Assembly: GCF_006738645.1 (NCBI RefSeq)
Contig: NZ_AP019700.1
Location: 3,888,001-3,952,000 of the forward strand
Source of the DNA: Stella humosa
GTDB lineage: Bacteria > Pseudomonadota > Alphaproteobacteria > ATCC43930 > Allostellaceae
Length of the DNA stretch: 64,000 nucleotides
Reading direction: 5' to 3'
Shown: positions 26,047-33,646 of the stretch, one piece after another
How the letters are laid out: the number at the start of each line of letters is the position of its first letter
Numbering within the stretch: position 1 is the stretch's first letter
Position numbers and translations under genes: made by a program
The notes under the pieces: generated by a model
What the model saw: only the letters and a program-made list of their open reading frames with translations
Told to the model about the DNA's origin: nothing
Databases searched by the model: none

Positions 26047-26391
26047 ATGGTGGCCATGATCGCCAAGATCCGAAGGATGCCCGACCACCCATCCCGTCGC
26101 CGCTTCCTGGCCGCCATCGGCGGCGGCGCCGCGCTCGTCCTCGGCCGCCCGCGCGATGCCGCCGCCTTCCGCGAAATGCCGATGGATGCCGTCACGGCCG
26201 GTGCCGCCGCTGCCGCATGCGCGGCGGCCGGCGACGACCACCTCCAGCAGGCCCGCCGCCTGGCGGAAGCCAACGCCACCCTGCCCGCCGACCGCCGCCT
26301 TTCGCCCGAGCAGCTCGACCTGATCCTGGCGCGCACGACCTGCCCGCTCTGCGGCTGCGCCATCGGCGGGGCGGAACGACCCTCTAAGTAG
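26047..26391 (+). CDS. Tat-exported small protein with C-terminal CPLCGC motif
   Basis: A 114-residue protein with a twin-arginine signal (SRRRFLAAIGGGAALVLG, about residues 15-32), an Ala-rich helical middle and a C-terminal CPLCGCAIGG motif near the end, whose three cysteines could bind a metal or form a disulfide. I do not recognise a family. The start could be 26047, 26056 or 26077; the last lies directly before the RR motif. It is divergent from the DUF6134 gene and overlaps the end of convergent znuA by 8 bp. A link to zinc or to oxidative stress is possible but unproven. Confidence 0.65.
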   Translation: MVAMIAKIRRMPDHPSRRRFLAAIGGGAALVLGRPRDAAAFREMPMDAVTAGAAAAACAAAGDDHLQQARRLAEANATLPADRRLSPEQLDLILARTTCPLCGCAIGGAERPSK

Positions 26392-27319
26392 TAGGCGCCA
26401 GGCACCCCGCCAGGGCGCCGGTGATGGCGCGCATCAGGGCCGGGTAGAGCGCCGGCCCGTCCTTCAGGCTGGCGCCGAGCGGGTCCAGCACCGCGGTCCG
26501 CGCCTTGGTCCCTTCCGTCACCGTCGCCACCAGGCCGGCGTCGAACTGCGGCTCGCTGAAGACGCAGGCGGCACCCGTCTCCGCCACCCGGCGGCGCAGT
26601 GCCTGGATGCGCCGGGCGCCCGGCTTGCGCTCCGGCGAGATGGCGATGGCGCCGACCGCGGTCAGGCTATAGCGCTGCTCCAGGTACTGATAGGCGTCGT
26701 GGAAGACGAGGAACGGGCGCTGGCGCACCGCCGCCAGCCGATGCGCCAGGTCCTGGTCGAGGGCGGCGACCTCCGTCCGCAGCCGTTCCGCGTTGGCGCG
26801 ATAGCGCGCCGCATTGCCCGGGTCGAGGCCGGCCAGCCGCTCGGCAACGGCGACGGCGATGGCGGCGGCATTGGTCGGGTCCAGCCACAGGTGGCCGTCG
26901 CTCTCCTCGGCCGCGCCCTTGGTCCCGTGCTTGTGGCCGTGGTCATGATCGTCCGCTTCCCACGGGCCGCCCTCGCGCGCGTCCAGCACATGGACGCCAT
27001 CTGCCCGCGTCAGGGTCAACACCCGCTCCGGCCGAGCCAGGCTGGCGATCGGGCGGGCGAGCGGCGTCTCCAGCGTCGGCCCGACCCAGACGACGAGGTC
27101 GGCCGCCTCGAGCCGGCGGGCGTCGGACGGGCGCAGGGCATAGGTGTGGGGCGAGGCCGTTCCGCCGATCAACAGATGCGGCGCGTCGCCGCCGGCCATG
27201 ACGGCAGCGACCAGGGAGTGGATCGGCTTCACCGTCGTCACCACATCCAGGGCCACGGCCGGGTGGGCAAGCGCGATGCTGGCCGCGGCCAGCGCGGCGG
27301 CGAAGAGGCGACGGGGCAT
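26384..27319 (-). CDS. znuA: Zinc ABC transporter substrate-binding protein
   Basis: A 311-residue periplasmic zinc receptor. After a signal peptide (AAALAAASIALAHPAVA) come the zinc ligand regions: VKPIHSLVAAVM (His near 34), SPHTYALRPSD (near 58) and FHDAYQYLEQRY (near 215), with FSEPQFD near 262. A His/Asp-rich loop, DDHDHGHKHG, near residue 125 is typical of ZnuA. It delivers Zn to ZnuB/ZnuC, encoded divergently across zur. The gene starts 66 bp from zur, and an AT-rich candidate Zur site lies between. Length is normal. Confidence 0.95.
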   Translation of the reverse strand: MPRRLFAAALAAASIALAHPAVALDVVTTVKPIHSLVAAVMAGGDAPHLLIGGTASPHTYALRPSDARRLEAADLVVWVGPTLETPLARPIASLARPERVLTLTRADGVHVLDAREGGPWEADDHDHGHKHGTKGAAEESDGHLWLDPTNAAAIAVAVAERLAGLDPGNAARYRANAERLRTEVAALDQDLAHRLAAVRQRPFLVFHDAYQYLEQRYSLTAVGAIAISPERKPGARRIQALRRRVAETGAACVFSEPQFDAGLVATVTEGTKARTAVLDPLGASLKDGPALYPALMRAITGALAGCLAPTT

Positions 27320-27360
27320 TCCAGAACCTCGCGGAGTCTCGTAAGGTGGGATCGGATCAG

Positions 27361-27384
27361 GGTTATATGTTATAATGTTTCATT
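27361..27384. promoter_or_regulatory. Candidate Zur operator between znuA and zur
   Basis: GGTTATATGTTATAATG plus TTTCATT forms an AT-rich island in GC-rich DNA between the divergent znuA and zur starts. It contains the TGTTATAA core typical of Zur boxes in proteobacteria, though the dyad is imperfect. Zur with zinc bound would be expected to repress both directions from here. Confidence 0.55.
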
Positions 27385-27385
27385 C

Positions 27386-27874
27386 ATGACGACTACCCCC
27401 GCCGCCGCATTTCCCAATCCGGGGCACGACCACGACCATTGCGTGGCGACCGCGGTCGCCCGCGCCGAGGCCCTGTGCCTGGCCCGCGGCGCCCGGCTGA
27501 CCGGGCTGCGCCGGCAGGTGCTGGAACTGGTGTGGGAGAGCCATGGCCCGATCGGCGCCTACGACCTGCTGGAGCGCCTGCGCGGCCTGCGCGGCGGTGC
27601 GGCGCCGCCCACTGTCTATCGCGCGCTGGATTTCCTGATCGACCAGGGGCTGGTGCATCGCATCGCGCGCCTCAACGCCTTCGTCGGCTGCGACCACCCC
27701 GACGCCCCGCACCAGGGACAGTTCCTGATCTGCACCGGCTGCGGCACGGCGGCCGAACTGGTGGAGCCCGAGATCGCGCGCGCCATCGACCGGCAGGCCC
27801 AGGCCTTGGGCTTCCGGGTGGAGAGCCGGATCGTCGAGGTGACCGGCCTCTGCCCGCGCTGCCAGCCCGCCTGA
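27386..27874 (+). CDS. zur: Fur-family zinc uptake regulator
   Basis: A 162-residue Fur-family repressor. The N-terminus carries GHDHDHC, the DNA-binding domain has RLTGLRRQVLELVWE and PPTVYRALDFLIDQGLVHRI (in parts: PPTVYRALDF, DQGLVHRI), and the dimerisation part holds the structural zinc pairs ICTGCGTA and LCPRCQ. The gene heads the znuC-znuB-cobW block and is divergent from znuA, which fixes the assignment as Zur and not Fur. The ATG at 27386 lies at the edge of the candidate operator, so the 5' leader is very short. The znuC gene begins 14 bp after its stop. Confidence 0.93.
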   Translation: MTTTPAAAFPNPGHDHDHCVATAVARAEALCLARGARLTGLRRQVLELVWESHGPIGAYDLLERLRGLRGGAAPPTVYRALDFLIDQGLVHRIARLNAFVGCDHPDAPHQGQFLICTGCGTAAELVEPEIARAIDRQAQALGFRVESRIVEVTGLCPRCQPA

Positions 27875-27888
27875 GCCGGACGACCGCC

Positions 27889-28689
27889 ATGCCCCCGGAT
27901 GCGAGCGCGCCGCTGGTGGCGCTGCAGGACGTCACCTACCGCGTCGGCGGCAACGTGCTGGTGGAGCATGTCTCGCTGGCCGTGGCGCCGCGCCAGATCG
28001 TGTCGCTGATCGGCCCCAACGGGGCGGGCAAGACGACGACAGTGCGCCTGGCGCTGGGCCTGCTGCAACCGAGCGAAGGGCGGGTCGCGCGCCGGCCCGG
28101 GCTGTCGGTCGGCTATGTGCCGCAGCGCCTGACCGTCGACCGCAGCCTGCCGCTCACCGTGCGCCGCCTGCTGTCGCTGACCGCGCGGCCGACGCCGGCG
28201 GAGGCGCAGGCCGCGCTGGACGAGACCGGGGCCGGCCACCTGGCCGGCCGGGAGGTGCACGACCTGTCGGGCGGGGAATGGCAGCGCGTGCTGATCGCCC
28301 GTGCCCTGCTGCGCCAGCCGGCCCTGCTGGTGCTGGACGAGCCGGTGCAGGGCGTCGACGTCACCGGCCAGGCGGAGCTGTTCACGCTGATCCGCACGCT
28401 GCGCGACCGGCGCGGCTGCGGCGTGCTGCTGGTGTCGCACGACCTGCACCTGGTGATGGCGGCGACGGATGCCGTCATCTGCCTCAACCGCCATGTCTGT
28501 TGCAGCGGCCGGCCCGACCGGGTGGTGCGCGACCCCGCCTATCGCGACCTGTTCGGGGATGCGGCGACGGCCCTTGCCGTCTATGCCCACCACCACGACC
28601 ATGTGCATGACGCGACGGGCGCGGTGGTCCCGGTCGAAGGCCATCACCACCACGACCACCACGATCATGCCCATCACAACCATGGATGA
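27889..28689 (+). CDS. znuC: Zinc ABC transporter ATP-binding protein
   Basis: A 266-residue ABC ATPase that powers zinc import through ZnuB. Walker A is GPNGAGKTT (about residues 43-51), the signature is LSGGEWQR (about 126-133), Walker B is LLVLDEP (about 146-152) and the switch His is in LLVSHD near 182. The last 35 residues form a striking His/Asp-rich tail (runs such as HHHDHVHD and HHHHDHHDHAHHNHG), probably a zinc buffer or sensor. Its stop overlaps the znuB start (ATGA). Confidence 0.95.
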   Translation: MPPDASAPLVALQDVTYRVGGNVLVEHVSLAVAPRQIVSLIGPNGAGKTTTVRLALGLLQPSEGRVARRPGLSVGYVPQRLTVDRSLPLTVRRLLSLTARPTPAEAQAALDETGAGHLAGREVHDLSGGEWQRVLIARALLRQPALLVLDEPVQGVDVTGQAELFTLIRTLRDRRGCGVLLVSHDLHLVMAATDAVICLNRHVCCSGRPDRVVRDPAYRDLFGDAATALAVYAHHHDHVHDATGAVVPVEGHHHHDHHDHAHHNHG

Positions 28690-28706
28690 CTTCCATGGAT
28701 GACTTC
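28681..28706 (+). repeat. 13-bp tandem duplication at the znuC/znuB junction
   Basis: CATGGATGACTTC occurs twice in direct tandem (28681-28693 and 28694-28706). The first copy holds the znuC stop and an ATGA-coupled start for znuB; the second carries a second in-frame znuB ATG at 28695. Because 13 is not a multiple of three, the duplication changed which start lies in the znuB frame. Confidence 0.85.
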
Positions 28707-29519
28707 CTCTGGCGCGCGCTGCTGGCCGGCATCGGCGTGGCGCTGATGGCGGGGCCGCTCGGCTGCTTCGTCGTCTGGCGGCGCATGGCCTATTTCGGCG
28801 ACACGCTGGCCCATGCCGCCCTGCTGGGCGTCGCCATCGGCTACCTGCTCGACATCGACCTGGTGCTGGGGGTGGTCGGCACGTCGCTGGCGCTGGCCCT
28901 GCTGCTGGTGGCGATCGAGCGGCGGCGGCTGGTGCCGACCGACACCCTGCTCGGCATCCTGGCCCATAGCGGGCTGGCGATCGGGCTGGTCGTCATCGCC
29001 TTCGTGGAGACGCTGCGGGTCGACCTGATGGCCTATCTCTTCGGCGACCTGCTGGCGGTGTCCCACGCCGACCTGTGGTGGATCGGCGGGGCCGCCGCCG
29101 TCGCCCTGCCGACGCTGGCCTGGGCCTGGCGGTCGCTGGTGGCCGTCACCGTCAGCGAGGACCTAGCCAGCGTCGAGGGCGTGCCGGTCACGCTGGCCCG
29201 CATCCTGTTCCCGGCCCTGCTGGCACTCGTCGTGGCGGTCGCCATGAAGGCGGTCGGCGTGCTGCTGGTGACCGCCCTGCTGATCCTGCCGGCGGCGGCC
29301 GCCCGCCGGCTGGCCCGCACGCCCGAAGCCATGGCCCTGCTGGCCGCCCTGATCGGCGCCGTCGCCGTCACCGGCGGGCTCGGCCTGTCGTTGCGCTGGG
29401 ACACGCCCGCCGGACCCTCGGCGGTCGTCGTCGCCCTTGCTATCTTCCTGTTCATGATCGGCTGGCCCAGGCGCCCCGCCCCACGGGATCGCCAGGCCGG
29501 ACAGAACCGAGGACCCTGA
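28686..29519 (+). CDS. znuB: Zinc ABC transporter permease
   Basis: A 277-residue integral membrane permease of the ABC-3 family with about eight hydrophobic segments. It includes GPLGCFVVWRRMAYFGDTLAHAALLG near the N-terminus (in parts: GPLGCFVVWRRMAYFGD, TLAHAALLG), which is typical of metal permeases, and the KAVGVLLVTALLILPAAAAR segment near 195. It forms the membrane channel for zinc delivered by ZnuA. ATG 28686 overlaps the znuC stop and ATG 28695 is equally possible owing to a short duplication. The CobW-family gene follows 3 bp after its stop. Confidence 0.94.
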   Translation: MTSMDDFLWRALLAGIGVALMAGPLGCFVVWRRMAYFGDTLAHAALLGVAIGYLLDIDLVLGVVGTSLALALLLVAIERRRLVPTDTLLGILAHSGLAIGLVVIAFVETLRVDLMAYLFGDLLAVSHADLWWIGGAAAVALPTLAWAWRSLVAVTVSEDLASVEGVPVTLARILFPALLALVVAVAMKAVGVLLVTALLILPAAAARRLARTPEAMALLAALIGAVAVTGGLGLSLRWDTPAGPSAVVVALAIFLFMIGWPRRPAPRDRQAGQNRGP

Positions 29520-29522
29520 CCG

Positions 29523-30662
29523 ATGTCGACCGCTTCCAACGCCAGTTCGTCCCGCCTGCCCATTTCCGTCATCACCGGCTTTCTCGGCAGCGGCAAGACC
29601 ACCCTGCTGAACAAGCTGCTGCAGCATCCGGGCATGGACCGGACCGCCGTCCTCATCAACGAGTTCGGCGAGATCGGCATCGACCATGCCCTGGTGCGCC
29701 AGTCGAGCGAGGACATCGTCCTGCTGAACAGCGGCTGCCTGTGCTGCACCGTGCGCGGCGACATGGTGGACACGCTGCGCGACCTTTATGTGAAGCGCGT
29801 GCGTGGCGAGATCCCGCCCTTCGACCGTGTGGTGATCGAGACGACGGGCCTGGCCGACCCCGCGCCCATCCTGCACACGCTGATGACCGACGCCCTGCTG
29901 TCGGAGCGTTTCCGCCTGGACGGGGTGGTCACCACGGTCGATGCCGCGGTCGGCATGAACGAGCTCGACCAGCATGTCGAATCGGTGAAGCAGGCGGCCG
30001 TGGCCGACCGGCTGGTGCTGACCAAGACCGACCTGATCGACGACGAGGCCCGCGCCCGCCTGACCCGTCGCCTGCACCTGATCAACCCCGGCGCACCGCT
30101 GCTCCAGGCCGTGATGGGCGAGATCGACCCTGCCGTCCTGTTCGACGCCGGCCTGTGGAACCCCGAGACCAAGACCCCGGACGTCGCCCGCTGGCTGCGC
30201 GAGGAAGCCTATGAGGGCGGCCACGGGCACGAGCACCACCATCACGGCCACGATCATGGACATCACGACCATGGGCATGATCACCACCACGATCATGGCC
30301 ACGCGCATGGCCAGGACCCGCATGACGTGAACCGGCATGACGACCGCATCCGCGCCTTCTGCTTCACCGCCGAGAAGCCGATCCCGTGGTCGACCTTCAC
30401 GCTGTGGATGGAGCTGCTGGCCTCGTCGGGCGGCGAGAACCTGCTGCGGGTGAAGGGCCTCGTGAACATCGAGGAATCCACCGACAAGCCGGTCGTCATC
30501 CACGGCGTGCAGCATGTCTTCCACCCGCCGCTCATCCTCGACCAGTGGCCGAGCGAGGACCGCCGCTCGCGGCTCGTCTTCATCACCCGCGACATCGAGC
30601 GGGCGACGATCGAGAAGCTGTTCAATGCACTGGCGGTTGAAGAGTCCGGGGAACGCACCTGA
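29523..30662 (+). CDS. CobW/COG0523-family zinc GTPase
   Basis: A 379-residue G3E-family GTPase. The P-loop is GFLGSGKTTLLN (about 19-30), the metal site is CLCC (about 72-75), and TKTDLID near 170 is the guanine specificity region. A long His-rich linker (about 232-268; for example GHEHHHHGHDHGHHD) precedes the CobW C-terminal domain with KGLVNIEES and QHVFHPP. Such proteins deliver zinc to client enzymes under zinc starvation, and the position after zur-znuC-znuB implies Zur control. Clients cannot be read from sequence. Confidence 0.93.
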   Translation: MSTASNASSSRLPISVITGFLGSGKTTLLNKLLQHPGMDRTAVLINEFGEIGIDHALVRQSSEDIVLLNSGCLCCTVRGDMVDTLRDLYVKRVRGEIPPFDRVVIETTGLADPAPILHTLMTDALLSERFRLDGVVTTVDAAVGMNELDQHVESVKQAAVADRLVLTKTDLIDDEARARLTRRLHLINPGAPLLQAVMGEIDPAVLFDAGLWNPETKTPDVARWLREEAYEGGHGHEHHHHGHDHGHHDHGHDHHHDHGHAHGQDPHDVNRHDDRIRAFCFTAEKPIPWSTFTLWMELLASSGGENLLRVKGLVNIEESTDKPVVIHGVQHVFHPPLILDQWPSEDRRSRLVFITRDIERATIEKLFNALAVEESGERT

Positions 30663-30747
30663 CCGGTCGGTCGTTTATCCGAATAGACTGGGGTCCTTGC
30701 CCGTTGTCCCCATGAGCAAGGACCAATCCGATCTGGAGGAGACGGCG

Positions 30748-31512
30748 ATGAAGCGAGTATTGGCGGCCGTCGGGCTAGCCCTGATAGCTGTACTGCCGGC
30801 AGTGCCGGCAGCGGCCCAGTCGCAGGGCTGGGTCACGACCAACGTCAACATGCGCTCCGGCCCCGGCACCGAGTATCCGCCGGTCCTCGTCGTTCCCGCG
30901 GGCGCGCCGGTGCAGGTCTTCGGCTGCATCGAGGGCTATGTCTGGTGCGACGTCGGCTTCAACGAGGCGCGCGGCTTCGTCGCCGGCAGCCTGATCAGCT
31001 ACGAGTATCAGAACGTCCGCCGCCCGGTGGTCGAGATCGGGCCGCAGATCGCGCTGCCGATCATGGCCTTCGCGCTGGGTAGCTACTGGGACAATCACTA
31101 TCGCGGCCGCTCGTTCTATCGCGACCGCGACCGCTGGGACCGCCGCTACGTCTCGGCCCCGCGCCCGGGCTACCGCCCGCCGCCGGCCTATCGCCCGCCG
31201 CCGCGCGCCGTCTACCACCGTCCCGACTACCGGCCGGACTATCGCCCCGACCGGCGCATCGACGATCGTCGGCGGTTCGACAACGATCGCCGGCGCGAGT
31301 ACCGCCAGGAGCGCCCGGCTTTCCGTCCCGACCGGCCGGACAACCGGCAGGAGTTCCGCCGCCAGGTCGAGCGCCGCCAGGAGCAGCCGCGCTTCGATCG
31401 CCGGCCGGACCACCGGCAGGACCAGGGCCGCCCCTCGCGCGGCCCCGGCAGCGGCCACCCCAGGCCGCCGGCGGCCGACTGGAAGTCGCGCGGTCCGATG
31501 GCCGGCGAGTAG
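30748..31512 (+). CDS. Secreted SH3-domain protein with Arg/Asp/Pro-rich tail
   Basis: A 254-residue exported protein. The signal peptide (LAAVGLALIAVLPAVPAAAQ) is followed by a bacterial SH3 domain (about 26-85: TTNVNMRSGPGTEYPPVLVV, then WCDVGFNEARGFVAG), a fold that binds cell-wall or peptide ligands. After a short hydrophobic stretch (ALPIMAFALG) comes about 140 residues of YRP/DRR/RQE low-complexity repeats ending AADWKSRGPMAGE. That ending recurs in the lipoprotein at 15775-16155. The ATG at 30748 follows a GGAGGA site. It is probably periplasmic and transcribed independently of cobW, 85 bp upstream. Confidence 0.85.
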   Translation: MKRVLAAVGLALIAVLPAVPAAAQSQGWVTTNVNMRSGPGTEYPPVLVVPAGAPVQVFGCIEGYVWCDVGFNEARGFVAGSLISYEYQNVRRPVVEIGPQIALPIMAFALGSYWDNHYRGRSFYRDRDRWDRRYVSAPRPGYRPPPAYRPPPRAVYHRPDYRPDYRPDRRIDDRRRFDNDRRREYRQERPAFRPDRPDNRQEFRRQVERRQEQPRFDRRPDHRQDQGRPSRGPGSGHPRPPAADWKSRGPMAGE

Positions 31513-31538
31513 TCAGGCCTAGAAACGACTACGGCAGG

Positions 31539-31571
31539 AAGGGCGCCCCGGCGAAAGCCGCGGGCGCCCTT
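31539..31571 (+). terminator. Strong rho-independent-like terminator
   Basis: AAGGGCGCCC (31539-31548) pairs perfectly with GGGCGCCCTT (31562-31571). The interior CGGC-GAAA-GCCG extends the hairpin with a GNRA tetraloop and one bulged C. A short T run follows on the plus strand. It lies between the convergent SH3 gene and soxR and may serve both. Confidence 0.85.
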
Positions 31572-32012
31572 TCAGCGTTCGAGTACCCGGGCGCCGGTGC
31601 CCTCGCCGCCCATCCGGTCTTCCGGGTTCCACAAGGGGCAGACCTTGGTCGACAGGCAGCCGCAGCCGATGCACCCGGCCAGGTTGTCGCGCAGCCGCGT
31701 CATCCGCTCGATCCGCGAATCGAGGTCCGCCTTCCAGCCCGCCGACAGGCGCTGCCAGTCGGCCGCGGTCGGCGCGCGGCCGTCGGGTAGCTCGGCCAGC
31801 GCCTGGCCGATCGTGGCCAGCGGCAGGCCCAGCGCCTGCGCCACCTTGATGACGGCGACGCGGCGCAGCACCTCGCGCGGGTAGCGCCGCTGGTTGCCGG
31901 CGCTGCGCCGACTGCGGATCAGGCCCTTGGTCTCGTAGAAATGCAGGGCAGAGACGGACACGCCGCTGCGGGCCGCGACCTCGCCCACCGATAGCTCCGG
32001 ATTCGGTGGCAT
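31572..32012 (-). CDS. soxR: Redox-sensitive MerR-family activator SoxR
   Basis: A 146-residue SoxR. The MerR helix-turn-helix ([21 protein letters not shown], in parts [11 protein letters not shown] and VSALHFYE) opens the protein, a dimerisation helix follows, and the [2Fe-2S] cluster motif [12 protein letters not shown] (about 117-128) is intact. It senses redox-cycling compounds or superoxide through its cluster. The ATG at 32012 is preceded by GGGAGGGG; the Met five codons upstream at 32027 is less well placed. A SoxR-type promoter lies 30 bp upstream and faces the RND efflux genes, so they are its likely targets. No soxS is present, as usual outside enterics. Confidence 0.96.
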   Translation of the reverse strand: MPPNPELSVGEVAARSGVSVSALHFYETKGLIRSRRSAGNQRRYPREVLRRVAVIKVAQALGLPLATIGQALAELPDGRAPTAADWQRLSAGWKADLDSRIERMTRLRDNLAGCIGCGCLSTKVCPLWNPEDRMGGEGTGARVLER

Positions 32013-32041
32013 CGTCCCCTCCCGCATGGCGACATTTCGCC

Positions 32042-32072
32042 TTGACCTCAAGTTAGGTCGAGGTCGTATCAC
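32042..32072 (+). promoter_or_regulatory. SoxR-type promoter with 19-bp spacer
   Basis: TTGACC (32042-32047), a 19-bp spacer, then TATCAC (32067-32072). The spacer contains the SoxR dyad CCTCAA-N6-TCGAGG (32046-32063), one mismatch from perfect, and lines up position for position with the known soxS promoter. The long spacer is the mark of MerR-family activation. It reads toward the RND genes and lies 30 bp upstream of the soxR start on the other strand. Confidence 0.85.
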
Positions 32073-32414
32073 CCGCGTCGCCGGCCGGCAACGGCGCGGG
32101 AATCGCTGCCCGTTCCCGCTGTTACATTCACGGCCGATCACGCCTTCGCGAGAAGCAGGTTAACCCGATGTAATCTTCCGACCGGAAGCGTATCTGTCGG
32201 TGGCGCATCGGCCGGCGGGTTTCCCGGCAGCCGGCTGCCACGGCGCTACCGGCGCATCCCGACCCGCTTTCTGGGCCGGAGATTGCAGGTAATCGACGAA
32301 ACCATCTGACCCGAGTACCCGACCCACAAGCGTGGCCCCGCGCGCTCGCCCTGAGAGCACGGCCCCATGCCCGTACCAGACGACCCGACATCGAAGCGGA
32401 ACCGGAGATCGACC
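32073..32414 (+). other. Long leader between the SoxR promoter and the RND operon
   Basis: No gene is supported in this stretch, the larger part of the only gene-free gap above 300 bp. It holds two exact palindromes, CTTCCG-AC-CGGAAG (32175-32188) and GGCAGCCGGCTGCC (32229-32242), which could be a second operator or RNA structure. If transcription starts near 32080 the RND message has an untranslated leader of about 335 nt. I see no leader peptide. Confidence 0.5.
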
Positions 32415-33608
32415 ATGCGCTACCCTTCCCCCCGCAGCCTGCTGCTCGTGTCGGGCGTCCTCCTCGCAGTCGGCGCCGGCAGCGGCGCCGTTCTCTCGGC
32501 CCTGAAGGACGAGACCCCGCCGGCCGCGGCCGCACCGGCCGCGCCGCCCGCCATGCCGGCGTCGGTCGCCGCGGTGGTGGCCCGCGAAATCGTGCTGTGG
32601 AATGAGTTCTCGGGTCGGCTGGAAGCGATCGAGCGGGTCGACATCCGGCCGCGGGTGACCGGCTCGGTCCAGGCGGTGCATTTCCGTGAGGGCGCCCTGG
32701 TGAAGAAGGGCGACCTGCTCTTCACCATCGACCCTGCGCCCTACGAGACCGAGATCCAGCGCCTGAAGGCGCAGATCCTGGCCGCCCAGTCGCGCCTGGC
32801 GCTGACCCGGCGCGAGCAGGACCGCGGCCGCCAGATGATCGATTCGGGCATGGCCGCCATCTCCCAGTCCAACCTCGACCAGCGCGTCAGCGCCTATCGC
32901 GAGGCCGAGGCCAACCTGCGCACGGCCGAGGCCGGGTTGCAGGCGGCCCAGCTCAACCTGGGCTACACCCAGATCCGTGCCCCCGTCTCCGGCCGGACCG
33001 GCAAGCTGGAGGTGACGATCGGCAACCTGGTCGCCGCCGGCGCCGACGCCGCCGTGCTGACGACCATCGTCTCGGTCGATCCGATCTATGCCGCCTTCAG
33101 CGCCGATGAGGACGTTGTCGCCAAGGCGCTGGCCGGCCTGCCCGAGGGGGCGGACGCCACGCTCGGCCTGGAGCGCATCCCGGTCGAGATGGAGACGGCC
33201 GCCAACGAGGGCCGGCCGATCCGCGGCCAGCTTCAGCTCATCGACAACCAGGTCGATCCCCGGACCGGCACGGTGCGCATGCGCGCGATCTTCGACAACC
33301 CGACCGGCCGGCTGATGCCGGGCCAGTTCGCCCGCCTGCGCATGGGCGAGGCCGCCAGCCACCAGGCGATCCTGATCAGCGAGCGCGCGGTCGGCACCGA
33401 CCAGGGCAAGAAGTTCGTCATGGTGCTGGGCGCCGACGACAAGGCCGCCTATCGCGAGGTGACGCTGGGCGCCCAGGTCGACGGGCTGCGCCAGGTGACC
33501 AAGGGCCTGCAGGCCGGCGAGCGCATCATCGTCAACGGGCTGCACCGGGTCCGCCCGGGGGCCGCCATCCAGCCGCAGATGGTCGAGATGGCGGCCCCGC
33601 AGCGCTGA
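32415..33608 (+). CDS. RND efflux periplasmic adaptor subunit (HlyD/MexE-like)
   Basis: A 397-residue membrane-fusion protein. An N-terminal signal or anchor (LLLVSGVLLAVGAGSGAVLSA, in part LLLVSGVLLAVGAGS) precedes the lipoyl/barrel-sandwich half-motif RPRVTGSVQAVHFREGALVKKG (in parts RPRVTGSVQAV, FREGALVKKG), a helical hairpin (about 110-170) and the second lipoyl half LGYTQIRAPVSGRTGK. It bridges the inner-membrane pump encoded next to an outer-membrane channel. The ATG at 32415 is preferred over that at 32367 because it leads directly into the signal. The likely activator is SoxR through the promoter at 32042. The pump gene begins 38 bp after the stop. Confidence 0.94.
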   Translation: MRYPSPRSLLLVSGVLLAVGAGSGAVLSALKDETPPAAAAPAAPPAMPASVAAVVAREIVLWNEFSGRLEAIERVDIRPRVTGSVQAVHFREGALVKKGDLLFTIDPAPYETEIQRLKAQILAAQSRLALTRREQDRGRQMIDSGMAAISQSNLDQRVSAYREAEANLRTAEAGLQAAQLNLGYTQIRAPVSGRTGKLEVTIGNLVAAGADAAVLTTIVSVDPIYAAFSADEDVVAKALAGLPEGADATLGLERIPVEMETAANEGRPIRGQLQLIDNQVDPRTGTVRMRAIFDNPTGRLMPGQFARLRMGEAASHQAILISERAVGTDQGKKFVMVLGADDKAAYREVTLGAQVDGLRQVTKGLQAGERIIVNGLHRVRPGAAIQPQMVEMAAPQR

Positions 33609-33646
33609 GCTGCGGTCGCCATCGCACCGTCCCGGGGGCCGATACC

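Noticed and set aside
27346-27356. TGATCC on the minus strand upstream of znuA as an ECF11 promoter
   Set aside because: No TAAGTA-like -10 lies 16-19 bp downstream, and the adjacent AT-rich Zur-like site explains regulation better.
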